NCBI GenBank assembly: GCA_001795455.1
Contig: MGPB01000008.1
Span: 1 to 64,000 of the forward strand
DNA: 64,000 nt
Reading direction: 5' to 3'
From: Curvibacter sp. GWA2_63_95
GTDB taxonomy: Bacteria > Pseudomonadota > Gammaproteobacteria > Burkholderiales > Burkholderiaceae_C
Part shown: positions 43,375-51,335 of the stretch, piece by piece
Layout: every line of letters begins with the position of its first letter
Numbering within the stretch: position 1 is the stretch's first letter
Notes under the pieces: model-generated
Told to the model about the DNA's origin: nothing
Databases searched by the model: none
Seen by the model: only the letters and a program-made list of their open reading frames with translations
Made by a program: the position numbers and the translations under genes

Positions 43375-44346
43375 ATGCTGGCTTTCCGATCCCTCGCGGC
43401 CGGTGCGTCGCTACTGTTGGCGGTATCCACGGTCTGGGCGCAAGCGTCCGACAAACCCATCCGCCTGATCGTGCCCTACGCACCCGGTGGTCCACTGGAC
43501 ATCACGGCCCGTGTGCTGGCCGAACGCGTGAAAGACAGCCTGGGCACGGTGGTGGTGGACAACCGCCCCGGCGCCGGCGGCAACATCGGTGCGGATGCGA
43601 TTGCCAAGGCCGCGCCGGATGGTTACACCATCGGCATTGCGGCCACGGCCACCCATGCGGTGAATCCCTGGTTGTTTGCCAAGATGCCCTACAAAGCCGC
43701 CACCGACTTTGCGGCCATCACGCAAATGGTGCGGGTGCCCAATGTGCTGGTGATGAACGCCGAGGCCGCGCAGCGCCTGCATATCCACACCCTGGCGGAC
43801 CTGATTGCCTATGCCAAGGCGAACCCTGCCAAGCTCAATTACGGCAGCGGCGGCAATGGCAGTGCCGGCCACCTGGCGGGTGAGATGTTCAAGAAGGAAG
43901 CGGGTATCTTTGCGCTGCACATCCCCTACAACGGCGGCAACCCGGCCCAGATGGCTTTGTTGAGCGGCCAGGTCGATTTCAACCTGGACAACCTGGCCAA
44001 TGCTGCACCCAACATCCGTTCCGGCAAGCTCAAGGCCCTGGCCGTCACCTCGCTGACGCGCAGCAGCGCCCTGCCGGATGTGCCCGCCATGGCGGAAACA
44101 CTGAAGGGCTTCGGCATTGACACTTGGTGGGGGCTGGTGGCCCCGGCCGCCACGTCCAAGGAGCGCATTGCGCAACTCAACCAGGCCTTTGTGGCGGCCC
44201 TGCAGGCGCCCGAGACCAAGGCCCGCTTTGCCACGCTGCTGGCGGAGCCCACGCCAAGCACGCCAGCGGCCTTTGATGCGCTGATGAAGGCCGAACGCGC
44301 CAAGTACGAGAAGGTGGTCAAGGCCACGGGTGCGCGGGTCGATTGA
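43375..44346 (+). CDS. Bug-family tripartite tricarboxylate transporter solute-binding protein
   Basis: 323 residues with a signal peptide (LAAGASLLLAVSTVWAQAS), so it is periplasmic. The Bug/TctC signature is clear: IRLIVPYAPGGPLDITARVLAERV, NRPGAGGNIGADAIAKAAPDGYTIG, LNYGSGGNGSAGHLAGEMFK and IPYNGGNPAQMALLSGQVDF. These bind carboxylates or related small molecules for TctAB-type permeases. No permease gene is nearby, which is usual for the expanded Bug families of Burkholderiales. It starts 14 bp after purH, so read-through from purH is possible. Confidence 0.9.
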   Translation: MLAFRSLAAGASLLLAVSTVWAQASDKPIRLIVPYAPGGPLDITARVLAERVKDSLGTVVVDNRPGAGGNIGADAIAKAAPDGYTIGIAATATHAVNPWLFAKMPYKAATDFAAITQMVRVPNVLVMNAEAAQRLHIHTLADLIAYAKANPAKLNYGSGGNGSAGHLAGEMFKKEAGIFALHIPYNGGNPAQMALLSGQVDFNLDNLANAAPNIRSGKLKALAVTSLTRSSALPDVPAMAETLKGFGIDTWWGLVAPAATSKERIAQLNQAFVAALQAPETKARFATLLAEPTPSTPAAFDALMKAERAKYEKVVKATGARVD

Positions 44347-44409
44347 CGCGCCGGACGGCCAAAACCGTGGTTACCGCACGGTTTCGCCACGACCGGGAAT
44401 AATCGCTGC

Positions 44410-45003
44410 ATGAAACACCATATCGAATCGAGCCTGCAAGAGGCGCATTCCGCACTGACCGCCTTGCTGGCCAACCCGGCCGCGCTGGCTTCTGTGGAGC
44501 AAGCTGCACAGTTGTTGATCGCTACCTTTGAGCGCCACGGCCGCGTGTACTCCTGCGGCAACGGCGGCTCCATGTGTGACGCCATGCACTTCGCCGAAGA
44601 GTTGACCGGCCGTTACCGCAAAGACCGCAAGGCCTTGGGTGCCACCGCCATCAGCGATGCAGGCCACCTGACCTGTGTGGGCAACGACCACGGCTATGAG
44701 CAGGTGTTCGCCCGCTACATTGAAGGCCATGGCCGCCCGGGCGATTGCTTGGTCGCCCTGAGCACCAGCGGCACCAGTAAAAACGTGATCAAGGCGGCCG
44801 AGGCCGCCAAGGCGCTGGGCATGACGGTCATCATCTTGAGCGGCAAGCGAAGCGACAAGCTGGAGCCCCTGAGTGATGTGTATATCTGCACCCCGGGTGG
44901 CACCTACGCCGACCGGGTGCAGGAGCTGCACATCAAGGTGCTGCACATCCTGATCGAGCTGATCGAGCGCCACTTCTTCCCCGAGAACTACGTCGGCGAG
45001 TGA
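44410..45003 (+). CDS. gmhA: Phosphoheptose isomerase (SIS domain)
   Basis: Converts sedoheptulose 7-phosphate to D-glycero-D-manno-heptose 7-phosphate for LPS core heptose. 197 residues. It matches GmhA along its length: YSCGNGGSMCDAMHFAEELTGRYR, TAISDAGHLTCVGNDHGYEQVFARY, VALSTSGTSKNVIKA, and the C-terminal YADRVQELHIKVLHILIELIERHFF. The related DiaA protein shares the SIS fold, but the AEELTGRYR and NDHGYEQVF segments favour GmhA. Convergent with hemL. Confidence 0.92.
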   Translation: MKHHIESSLQEAHSALTALLANPAALASVEQAAQLLIATFERHGRVYSCGNGGSMCDAMHFAEELTGRYRKDRKALGATAISDAGHLTCVGNDHGYEQVFARYIEGHGRPGDCLVALSTSGTSKNVIKAAEAAKALGMTVIILSGKRSDKLEPLSDVYICTPGGTYADRVQELHIKVLHILIELIERHFFPENYVGE

Positions 45004-45050
45004 GGGGGCGGGCACGGTGCAGGCCCTCCAAAAAACAAGGGCTAGATGCC

Positions 45051-45106
45051 AAATTGGCCTCTAGCCCCCGTAGATGCTGCGCAAGCAGCTTCTATTTTGA
45101 TAGCAA
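45051..45106 (+). repeat. Type A dispersed repeat overlapping the hemL 3' end
   Basis: AAATTGGCCTCTAGCCCCCG, TAGATGC, TGCGCAAGCAGCTTCTA and TTTTGATAGCAA: the most complete copy. On the minus strand its right end encodes the final LLSK and the TAG stop (45092-45094) of hemL. Confidence 0.92.
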
Positions 45107-46396
45107 CTTGAATACCTCACCCGCTGCCGCTACGGTCTCTGCAATGTCGGCATCGGTGTGTGCCGCGCTCATGAAGCCGGCTTCGTACAGCGCCGGGGCG
45201 ATGTAGACGCCGCGGTCCAGCAGGCCGTGGAACAGGGTGTTGAAGCGCGCGTTGTCGGTGGTCATGACCTTGGCGTAGTTCTGGGGCAATTCCTTGAACA
45301 GGAAGAAGCCGAACATGCCCCCTTCGCTGTCGCCACAGAAGTCCACGCCGGCCTTGTCGGCCTCGGCCTGCAGACCATTGATCAGGCTTTGGGTCTTGCG
45401 GCCCAGGGCTTCGTAGAAGCCGGGTTTGCCGATTTCCTTCAGGGTGGCCAAGCCGCAAGCGGTGGCCACGGGGTTGCCGGACAGGGTGCCAGCCTGGTAC
45501 ACCGGACCCAAGGGTGCGAGCTGTTCCATCACGGCACGCTTGCCACCGAAGGCGGCCAGCGGCATGCCGCCGCCAATCACCTTGCCCAGCACCGTCATGT
45601 CGGGCGCGAAGCCGGGGATGCTGCGGGCGTACACGCTTTGTGCGCTGCCCAGGGCCACACGCAGGCCGGTCATCACCTCGTCAAATACAAACAGCGCGCC
45701 GTACTGGGTGCACAGCTCGCGGCAGCGCTTCATGAATGGCACGCTGGCGCGCACAAAGTTCATGTTGCCGGCAATCGGCTCGATCATCAGGCAGGCCAGT
45801 TCCTTGCCGTGCAGTGCAAAGGCCTCTTCCAATTGCGGGATGTTGTTGTACTCCAGCACCAGAGTGTGTTGCACCACTTCGGGCGGCACACCGGCGCTGG
45901 TGGGGTTGCCAAAGGTGGCGAGACCCGAGCCGGCCTTGACCAAGAGCGCATCGGCATGGCCGTGGTAACAGCCTTCGAACTTCAGAATCTTGCTGCGGCC
46001 GGTGGCGCCGCGTGCCAGGCGGATGGCACTCATGCCGGCTTCGGTGCCGCTGCTGACCAGGCGCACCATGTCCATGCTGGGCACGCGCTCCAGAATGGCT
46101 TCGGCCAGTTCCACTTCACGTTCGGTCGGGGCACCAAACGAGAAACCGTCCAGTGCGGCCTTTTGCACAGCCTCCAATACGGCGGGATGGCCATGGCCCA
46201 GGATCATGGGCCCCCAGGAGCCGATGTAGTCAATATGGCGCTTGCCATTCGCGTCCCAGAAGTAGGCGCCTTGGGCGCGCTGCACAAAGCGGGGTGTGCC
46301 GCCCACGGCCTTGAAGGCACGGACGGGCGAGTTCACGCCACCGGGAATGACGCGCTTGGCGCGCTCGAAGAGGTCTTGGTTACGGTCGATGGACAT
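45092..46396 (-). CDS. hemL: Glutamate-1-semialdehyde 2,1-aminomutase
   Basis: PLP enzyme forming 5-aminolevulinate for tetrapyrroles. 434 residues. Characteristic segments: [20 protein letters not shown] at the N-terminus, [49 protein letters not shown], and the lysine loop [18 protein letters not shown]. The C-terminal residues derive from a type A repeat and may differ from those of relatives. It follows thiD in the same direction, 18 bp apart. Confidence 0.97.
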   Translation of the reverse strand: MSIDRNQDLFERAKRVIPGGVNSPVRAFKAVGGTPRFVQRAQGAYFWDANGKRHIDYIGSWGPMILGHGHPAVLEAVQKAALDGFSFGAPTEREVELAEAILERVPSMDMVRLVSSGTEAGMSAIRLARGATGRSKILKFEGCYHGHADALLVKAGSGLATFGNPTSAGVPPEVVQHTLVLEYNNIPQLEEAFALHGKELACLMIEPIAGNMNFVRASVPFMKRCRELCTQYGALFVFDEVMTGLRVALGSAQSVYARSIPGFAPDMTVLGKVIGGGMPLAAFGGKRAVMEQLAPLGPVYQAGTLSGNPVATACGLATLKEIGKPGFYEALGRKTQSLINGLQAEADKAGVDFCGDSEGGMFGFFLFKELPQNYAKVMTTDNARFNTLFHGLLDRGVYIAPALYEAGFMSAAHTDADIAETVAAAGEVFKLLSK

Positions 46397-46414
46397 AGGA
46401 GGGGCAAAGAGAGG

Positions 46415-47353
46415 TCAGTGGCGTGTGGCGTGCGGAGGGAGGTCGAAGTCCACATCGTCGGGCGTGTCTTCGTCGTCGGATTCGGGATGGGCCCAGAACA
46501 GGCGATCGGGGATCACCTGGCCCATGCCGGGGCGAAAGCCGCTCTCCAGGCAGCGGTCCAGGTAACTCAGTGCTTCGGTCACTGCCTCGGTCAGTTCGGT
46601 GCCACTGGCGATCAACGCGGCCAGCGCTGCGGACAAGGTGTCACCAGCACCCGTGAACACGGCCTCGAAACGCTCGAACTTCTCGCTGCACAAGACCGCG
46701 GTGGGGGAGGCCAGTACGTTGTCGATGAATTGGTCGGGTAGCGGAATGCCGGTGACCAAGGTGTAAGGCACGCCAAAAGCATTGGCCGCTATGGCGATGT
46801 CGCGCGCGCTGGGGCTTTTGTCGGAACTCCAGTCCGGCAGGAGCCAGCGTGCGAGTGTGCTGTGGTTTCCAACCAACACTGTGGTTTGTGGCAAAAGTAA
46901 CTCTGTGCAAGCGTCCTGGTAGAGGTCGATCTGGTCGTCCTGCCACCACGACAGGTCGGGCATGTAGGCCACCAGCGGCACGTCGGCGTAGTCCGAAGCC
47001 AGCTCGGCAATCGCGCTCAGGTTCTCGGGGGTGCCAACAAAACCGACCTTGAAAACCTGGGCGGGTACGTCTTCCAGAATCACCCGGGCCTGCTCGGTCA
47101 CGGCCTCGTCGTCCAGAGGGAAGTGGTCCACGATCTCTGAGGTGTCGCGGGCGTAGACGCCGGTTACCACGGGCAGCGCGTGGGCGCCTACGGAGGCAAT
47201 GGCGCTGAGGTCTGCAGAGGTGCCGCCGCCGCCGCTGGGGTCGTTGGCGTTGAAGGCCATGACGCAAGCCGAGGGGCCGTCATCGTCAATTTCTTCTTCG
47301 GGAGCGGGGGAGGGAGTTGCCGACATCGGGGGGCCTGTATTGGGGTTTGTCAT
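46415..47353 (-). CDS. thiD: Hydroxymethylpyrimidine/phosphomethylpyrimidine kinase
   Basis: Thiamin-pathway kinase of the ribokinase fold. 312 residues from the ATG at 47353, or 303 from 47326; neither has a strong ribosome site. The core begins CVMAFNANDPSGGGGTSADLSAIASVGAHALPVVTGVYARDT, as in ThiD. The C-terminal anion-hole motif is FTGAGDTLSAALAALIASG with the catalytic Asp. Unusual acidic tails flank the domain: PEEEIDDDGPS at the N-terminus and ESDDEDTPDDVDFDLPP at the end. No TPP riboswitch is visible upstream. Divergent from rubA and followed by hemL. Confidence 0.9.
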   Translation of the reverse strand: MTNPNTGPPMSATPSPAPEEEIDDDGPSACVMAFNANDPSGGGGTSADLSAIASVGAHALPVVTGVYARDTSEIVDHFPLDDEAVTEQARVILEDVPAQVFKVGFVGTPENLSAIAELASDYADVPLVAYMPDLSWWQDDQIDLYQDACTELLLPQTTVLVGNHSTLARWLLPDWSSDKSPSARDIAIAANAFGVPYTLVTGIPLPDQFIDNVLASPTAVLCSEKFERFEAVFTGAGDTLSAALAALIASGTELTEAVTEALSYLDRCLESGFRPGMGQVIPDRLFWAHPESDDEDTPDDVDFDLPPHATRH

Positions 47354-47446
47354 CAGGCAGAATGGCGAACTTTCAGCGGGCGGCCCGCATTTTCGCAAGA
47401 GCTGCTCTATACAATCGTTGCATTCTATTCGAAGGCCCCTTAAGCT

Positions 47447-47620
47447 GTGACCGATACTAAAACTTGGATGTGCTTGATTTGCGGTTGGATTTATGACGAG
47501 GCCACCGGCGCGCCGGATCACGGCATCGCGCCGGGCACTCTGTGGGCTGATGTGCCCATGAACTGGACTTGCCCCGAGTGCGGTGCACGCAAAGAAGATT
47601 TCGAAATGGTGCAGATCTGA
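47447..47620 (+). CDS. rubA: Rubredoxin
   Basis: A 57-residue one-iron electron carrier starting with GTG. Four cysteines at 9, 12, 42 and 45 occur as MCLICGWIYDEATG and WTCPECGARKEDFEMV, the invariant rubredoxin pattern, with the DHGIAPGTLWADVPMNW segment between them. It acts as an electron donor in the cytoplasm, for example to alkane hydroxylase or rubrerythrin-type partners, none of which is in the window. It sits between thiD and pilG, a conserved arrangement in this group. The start is 93 bp from the divergent thiD. Confidence 0.95.
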   Translation: MTDTKTWMCLICGWIYDEATGAPDHGIAPGTLWADVPMNWTCPECGARKEDFEMVQI

Positions 47621-47685
47621 TGCTGCATCGCTGGTGCGGATTTAACCTATCCTGACCGTCCACGCTAGTACTGGAGCAAAGCACC

Positions 47686-48084
47686 TTGAGCATCACAGCA
47701 CCTACCTTCAAAGTTCTGGTTATTGACGACAGCAACACCATACGGCGTAGTGCGGAGATTTTTCTCAAGCAGGGTGGGCACGAGGTCATGCTGGCCGAGG
47801 ATGGGTTTGATGCGCTGGCCAAGGTCAATGACTACCAGCCGCACCTGATTTTTTGCGACATCCTGATGCCCCGTCTGGACGGATACCAGACTTGCGCCAT
47901 CATCAAACGAAACACCAAGTTTTCCGGGGTTCCTGTGGTCATGCTGTCCTCCAAGGACGGCGTATTTGACAAGGCGCGCGGCCGCATGGTCGGCGCCCAG
48001 GATTACTTGACCAAACCCTTTACCAAAGACCAGTTGTTGCAGGCCGTGCAGCAGTTTGGCGCTGTATTGCAAGGAGCTATGTGA
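47686..48084 (+). CDS. pilG: Twitching-motility response regulator PilG
   Basis: Single-domain CheY-like receiver, 132 residues, with a TTG start preceded by GGAGC. The acidic pair DDSN (Asp14/Asp15), phospho-acceptor Asp58 (FCDILMPRLDG), a Ser-Ser switch (MLSSKDG) and the Lys in LTKPFTKD are all present. In the Pil-Chp system PilG is the output protein promoting pilus extension and cAMP signalling. It overlaps pilH by one base (TGATG). Confidence 0.92.
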   Translation: MSITAPTFKVLVIDDSNTIRRSAEIFLKQGGHEVMLAEDGFDALAKVNDYQPHLIFCDILMPRLDGYQTCAIIKRNTKFSGVPVVMLSSKDGVFDKARGRMVGAQDYLTKPFTKDQLLQAVQQFGAVLQGAM

Positions 48085-48449
48085 TGGCTATCACCAAAGT
48101 ATTGATCGTTGATGACTCAAAAACCGAGCTGATGTTTTTGACGGAGTTGCTGCAGAAGAATGGTTTCACCGTGCGTTCTGCCGAGAATGCCGATGAGGCC
48201 TTCAAGCGCCTGTCGGAAGAGAAGCCCCATTTGATTCTGATGGACGTGGTGATGCCCGGCCAGAATGGTTTCCAGCTCACCCGCGCCATCAACCGCACAC
48301 CCGAGTATTCCGAGATCCCGATCATCATGTGCACCAGCAAGAGCCTGGAGACTGACCGCGTGTGGGGGATGCGCCAGGGTGCCAAGGACTACATCACCAA
48401 GCCCGTTGATGCGTCGGAGCTGTTCGCAAAAATCAAGGCTTTGGACTGA
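48084..48449 (+). CDS. pilH: Twitching-motility response regulator PilH
   Basis: A CheY-like receiver of 121 residues from the ATG at 48084, downstream of AAGGAG. It has the DDSK acidic site, Asp54 as phospho-acceptor (LMDVVMPGQNG), the CTSKS switch and YITKPVDASELF. Acts with PilG in the Pil-Chp pathway, probably as a phosphate sink or antagonist governing retraction. A GTG one codon earlier is possible. pilI starts 12 bp after it. Confidence 0.92.
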   Translation: MAITKVLIVDDSKTELMFLTELLQKNGFTVRSAENADEAFKRLSEEKPHLILMDVVMPGQNGFQLTRAINRTPEYSEIPIIMCTSKSLETDRVWGMRQGAKDYITKPVDASELFAKIKALD

Positions 48450-48461
48450 TCCGCGTAATCC

Positions 48462-48992
48462 ATGGCCAACAGAGAAGCACTCCGAGAGCTCCAAGCCCGC
48501 TTGGCCAGTCGCCTGCAGGCGGCCCGTGCCGAGGGTATGTCCGTTGCGTGGCTTGCTGTTCGTGCGGGGGGCAGCAACTATCTGTTTCCTTTAGGACAGT
48601 CGGGTGAAATCGTTCCCTTGACGCAGTTGCAGGCCGTGCCGTATTCCCTGGACTGGTTCCGGGGCGTCGTCAACATCCGTGGCGGTTTGTTTGGGGTTGT
48701 CGATTTGGCCGGGTTTATCGCGATCAGCGGCGGTGGTGCGCGGCAAGAGCCGGCAGTGGCCGAGCCCAGTGTGGTCACGCTCAACGCCCTGTTGGAGGTG
48801 AACTGCGCGCTACAGGTGGATACCTTGTCCGGCCTGCGTGGAGCGGATGCTTTTGTCTCCTCCAAGCCCGCGCCCGCCGACGCGCCGATCTACTTTGGCA
48901 ACCAATTTTTCGATGCCACGGGCGAGCAGTGGCAAGAGATCAATTTGCGTACCCTCTCCCAAACCCCCCAGTTTTTGAGCATCAGCGCTTAA
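48462..48992 (+). CDS. pilI: Pil-Chp adaptor PilI (CheW-like)
   Basis: 176 residues with a CheW fold. After a helical N-terminus (NREALRELQARLASRLQAARAEG) come the CheW strands: GSNYLFPLGQSGEIVPLTQLQAVPYSLDWFRGVVNIRGGLFGVVDLAGF. The segment VPYSLDWFRGVVNIRG is the core of this family, linking the receptor PilJ to the kinase ChpA. It lies between pilH and pilJ in the order pilG-H-I-J-chpA. Confidence 0.92.
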   Translation: MANREALRELQARLASRLQAARAEGMSVAWLAVRAGGSNYLFPLGQSGEIVPLTQLQAVPYSLDWFRGVVNIRGGLFGVVDLAGFIAISGGGARQEPAVAEPSVVTLNALLEVNCALQVDTLSGLRGADAFVSSKPAPADAPIYFGNQFFDATGEQWQEINLRTLSQTPQFLSISA

Positions 48993-49014
48993 GTACCACC
49001 AGTAAGGTCCCATC

Positions 49015-51282
49015 ATGTCTGTTGTCGATCAATTGAAAAACCTGTTCTCCAAAAAGCAGCAGGAGTCCGAGTTGGATTCGCGCCTGAGTCTGGCCATGCC
49101 CGATGCGACTGTGGATGCTGTGGGGCAAGAGACCTTGCAAGAGTCGCAGAATGCGCCCCTGCAGCCCCCCGTGGCGCCTGGGGTGGTGAGCGGCGAACCG
49201 GTCATCGACGAAGGGGACCTGGTTTCGGTTCCCGGATTGGGGCGCCGAACGGTATCGCAGCACCAGCGGACCTTGTCGTTCTTGTTGGCGGGGGCTTTGT
49301 TGGTGCTGGCGGTGGTGGTGTTCATTGTGCTGAGTCAATCGGACCGCGTGGCGCAGCAATTGGGAGCTACAGGCCAGTCCCTGATGCAGTCGCAACGATT
49401 GGCGAAGTCGGTGTCGCAGGCGGTGGTGGGTAGTGCCCAGGCCTTTCCCGATGTGTCGGAAAGTGCAGGCATTTTGGCGAAGTCCACCCGCGGTTTGCAG
49501 GCAGGAGATGCCGAGATGCGCATCAACCCCCTGGACGAAGAGTATGCCCCTGAGCTCAGCAAAGTGATTCCCCTGGTCGAACGCGCCGAGAAAAACGCCA
49601 AGGCCGTGATGGGGCAGCAGAAGATGCTGACGCAAATTGGCTCCGCGCTGCGCCTGATCAACCGCCAGTCCTCCGATTTGCTTGAAATTGCGGAGACGGT
49701 GGCATCGCTGAAGTTGCAACAGAACGCCCCAGCGGTGGAGATCTCCGCGGTGGGCCAGTTGGTGATGCTGACCCAGCGTATTGGCAAGTCTTCCAACGAA
49801 TTCTTGACCGCCGAAGGCGTGAGCCCAGAAGCTGTGTTTTTGCTGGGCAAGGACTTGAACACCTTCAAGGAAATTTCCGAAGCACTGCTGTCCGGTAGCA
49901 CCGAGTTGCGCTTGACGGCGACCAAAGACCCGGCGACCCGTGAGCAGCTGGAAGCGCTGATCAAGATGTATGAAGAGACCCGCGTGCAAGCCGGTGCCAT
50001 TTTGGGCAACTTGCAGGGCCTGGTGTCTGCGCGTGAAGCGCAGGGCGCCATCATTGCGGACAGCGAACCTTTGCGTCGCAACCTGGAAGAACTGCAGTCC
50101 AAACTGTCCAGCCAAGCAGGTATCAGTGGCGGCTCCTTGGCCATCATGGTGGCGGCCGCGGCCTTTGCGCTGTTGTGTGCGGGCGGTCTGTCGTATGTGC
50201 AGCTGCAAGACAGTCGCAAGCGCCAAGTATTGGCCGAAGACCAGCGACTGGAAGCCGAGCGCCAAGAGCATGAAGCCAAACGGGTGAATGACGCTAACCA
50301 GGCCGCCATTTTGCGTTTGATGAACGAACTGCAGACAGTGGCTGAGGGAGATTTGACCCAAGAAGCCACGGTGACCGAAGACATCACCGGCGCTATTGCC
50401 GACTCGGTGAACTACACGGTGGAAGAGTTGCGCTCCCTGGTATCCAACGTGCAAAACACGGCGGCCCGCGTGGCCCAGACGACGGCCGATGTGGATGCGA
50501 CATCTACCGAGCTGCTCGCAGCTTCCAATGAGCAGTTGCACGAGATTCGTGAAACGGGTAAGTCCGTTGTGGATATGGCCGGTCGAATCAACGAAGTGTC
50601 TGCCCAGGCGCAAGAGTCTGCTGCGGTAGCCCGCCAGTCCTTGCAAGCGGCGGAATCCGGCCTGCAGGCCGTGCAGAACGCGATCGGTGGTATGAACTCC
50701 ATCCGCGACCAGATCCAGGAAACCTCCAAGCGCATCAAGCGTCTGGGTGAGTCTTCGCAAGAGATTGGTGAAATTACCGAGCTGATTTCTGACATTACCG
50801 AACAGACCAACGTGCTGGCCTTGAACGCAGCCATTCAGGCCGCGTCCGCTGGTGAAGCCGGTCGTGGCTTCTCGGTGGTGGCGGAAGAAGTGCAGCGTTT
50901 GGCGGAGCGATCTGCCGATGCGACGCGCCAGATCGCTGCGCTGGTGAAGGCCATTCAGACGGATACGCAAGATGCCATCGGCGCTATGGAGCGTTCTACC
51001 CAAGGTGTGGTGGAAGGAGCCAAGCTGTCCGATAACGCGGGTACTGCGCTGACGGAAATTGACCGCGTGTCACGCCGCGTGGCCGATCTGATTGAACAGA
51101 TCTCGAACTCTGCCTCCCGCGAAGCCGGACTGGCGAACGTGGTGGCAGACAACATCCAGCACATTTTTGCGGTGACCGAGCAGACCGGGGAAGGTACCCG
51201 CGCCACGGCCAACCAAGTGCGTGAACTATCTCGCATGGCAGAAGAGCTGCGCCAGTCGGTGTCCCGATTCAAGATTGCCTGA
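49015..51282 (+). CDS. pilJ: Type IV pilus methyl-accepting receptor PilJ
   Basis: 755 residues. A cytoplasmic N-terminal tail is followed by a first membrane helix (about 85-107, LSFLLAGALLVLAVVVFIVL). The periplasmic part contains two PilJ-type helical modules, each with a SQRLAKS/TQRIGKSS-like motif (SLMQSQRLAKSVSQAV and LVMLTQRIGKSSNEF). The second helix is near 375-400 (LAIMVAAAAFALLCAGGL). HAMP and the long signalling coiled coil follow, with the tip EITEQTNVLALNAAIQAASAGEAGRGFSVVAEEVQ. It detects pilus or surface contact. It lacks the C-terminal CheR-docking pentapeptide. Confidence 0.95.
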   Translation: MSVVDQLKNLFSKKQQESELDSRLSLAMPDATVDAVGQETLQESQNAPLQPPVAPGVVSGEPVIDEGDLVSVPGLGRRTVSQHQRTLSFLLAGALLVLAVVVFIVLSQSDRVAQQLGATGQSLMQSQRLAKSVSQAVVGSAQAFPDVSESAGILAKSTRGLQAGDAEMRINPLDEEYAPELSKVIPLVERAEKNAKAVMGQQKMLTQIGSALRLINRQSSDLLEIAETVASLKLQQNAPAVEISAVGQLVMLTQRIGKSSNEFLTAEGVSPEAVFLLGKDLNTFKEISEALLSGSTELRLTATKDPATREQLEALIKMYEETRVQAGAILGNLQGLVSAREAQGAIIADSEPLRRNLEELQSKLSSQAGISGGSLAIMVAAAAFALLCAGGLSYVQLQDSRKRQVLAEDQRLEAERQEHEAKRVNDANQAAILRLMNELQTVAEGDLTQEATVTEDITGAIADSVNYTVEELRSLVSNVQNTAARVAQTTADVDATSTELLAASNEQLHEIRETGKSVVDMAGRINEVSAQAQESAAVARQSLQAAESGLQAVQNAIGGMNSIRDQIQETSKRIKRLGESSQEIGEITELISDITEQTNVLALNAAIQAASAGEAGRGFSVVAEEVQRLAERSADATRQIAALVKAIQTDTQDAIGAMERSTQGVVEGAKLSDNAGTALTEIDRVSRRVADLIEQISNSASREAGLANVVADNIQHIFAVTEQTGEGTRATANQVRELSRMAEELRQSVSRFKIA

Positions 51283-51335
51283 CCTTCGTGTCCCGCATTC
51301 CCCCAGCCCCGTGAGATCCAGGAGAGCCTGAACCC

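Noticed and set aside
41354..43495. A 713-codon open frame antisense to purH and fis
   Set aside because: It mirrors the codon-position GC bias of purH, has no ribosome site and low-complexity His/Gly/Ala-rich translation. The sense strand encodes clearly conserved enzymes.
47385..47420. TTCGCAAGAGCTGCTCTAT upstream of rubA as a further type A copy
   Set aside because: Only a short GCAAG/AGCTGC match; the left block and hairpin end are missing.
47354..47446. TPP riboswitch before thiD
   Set aside because: The gap is 93 bp and none of the conserved THI-box segments (CTGAGA, ACCTGATCTGG-like) is present on either strand.
48982..51003. A 673-codon frame antisense to pilJ
   Set aside because: Shadow of a coiled-coil-rich, GC-biased gene; no start signals.
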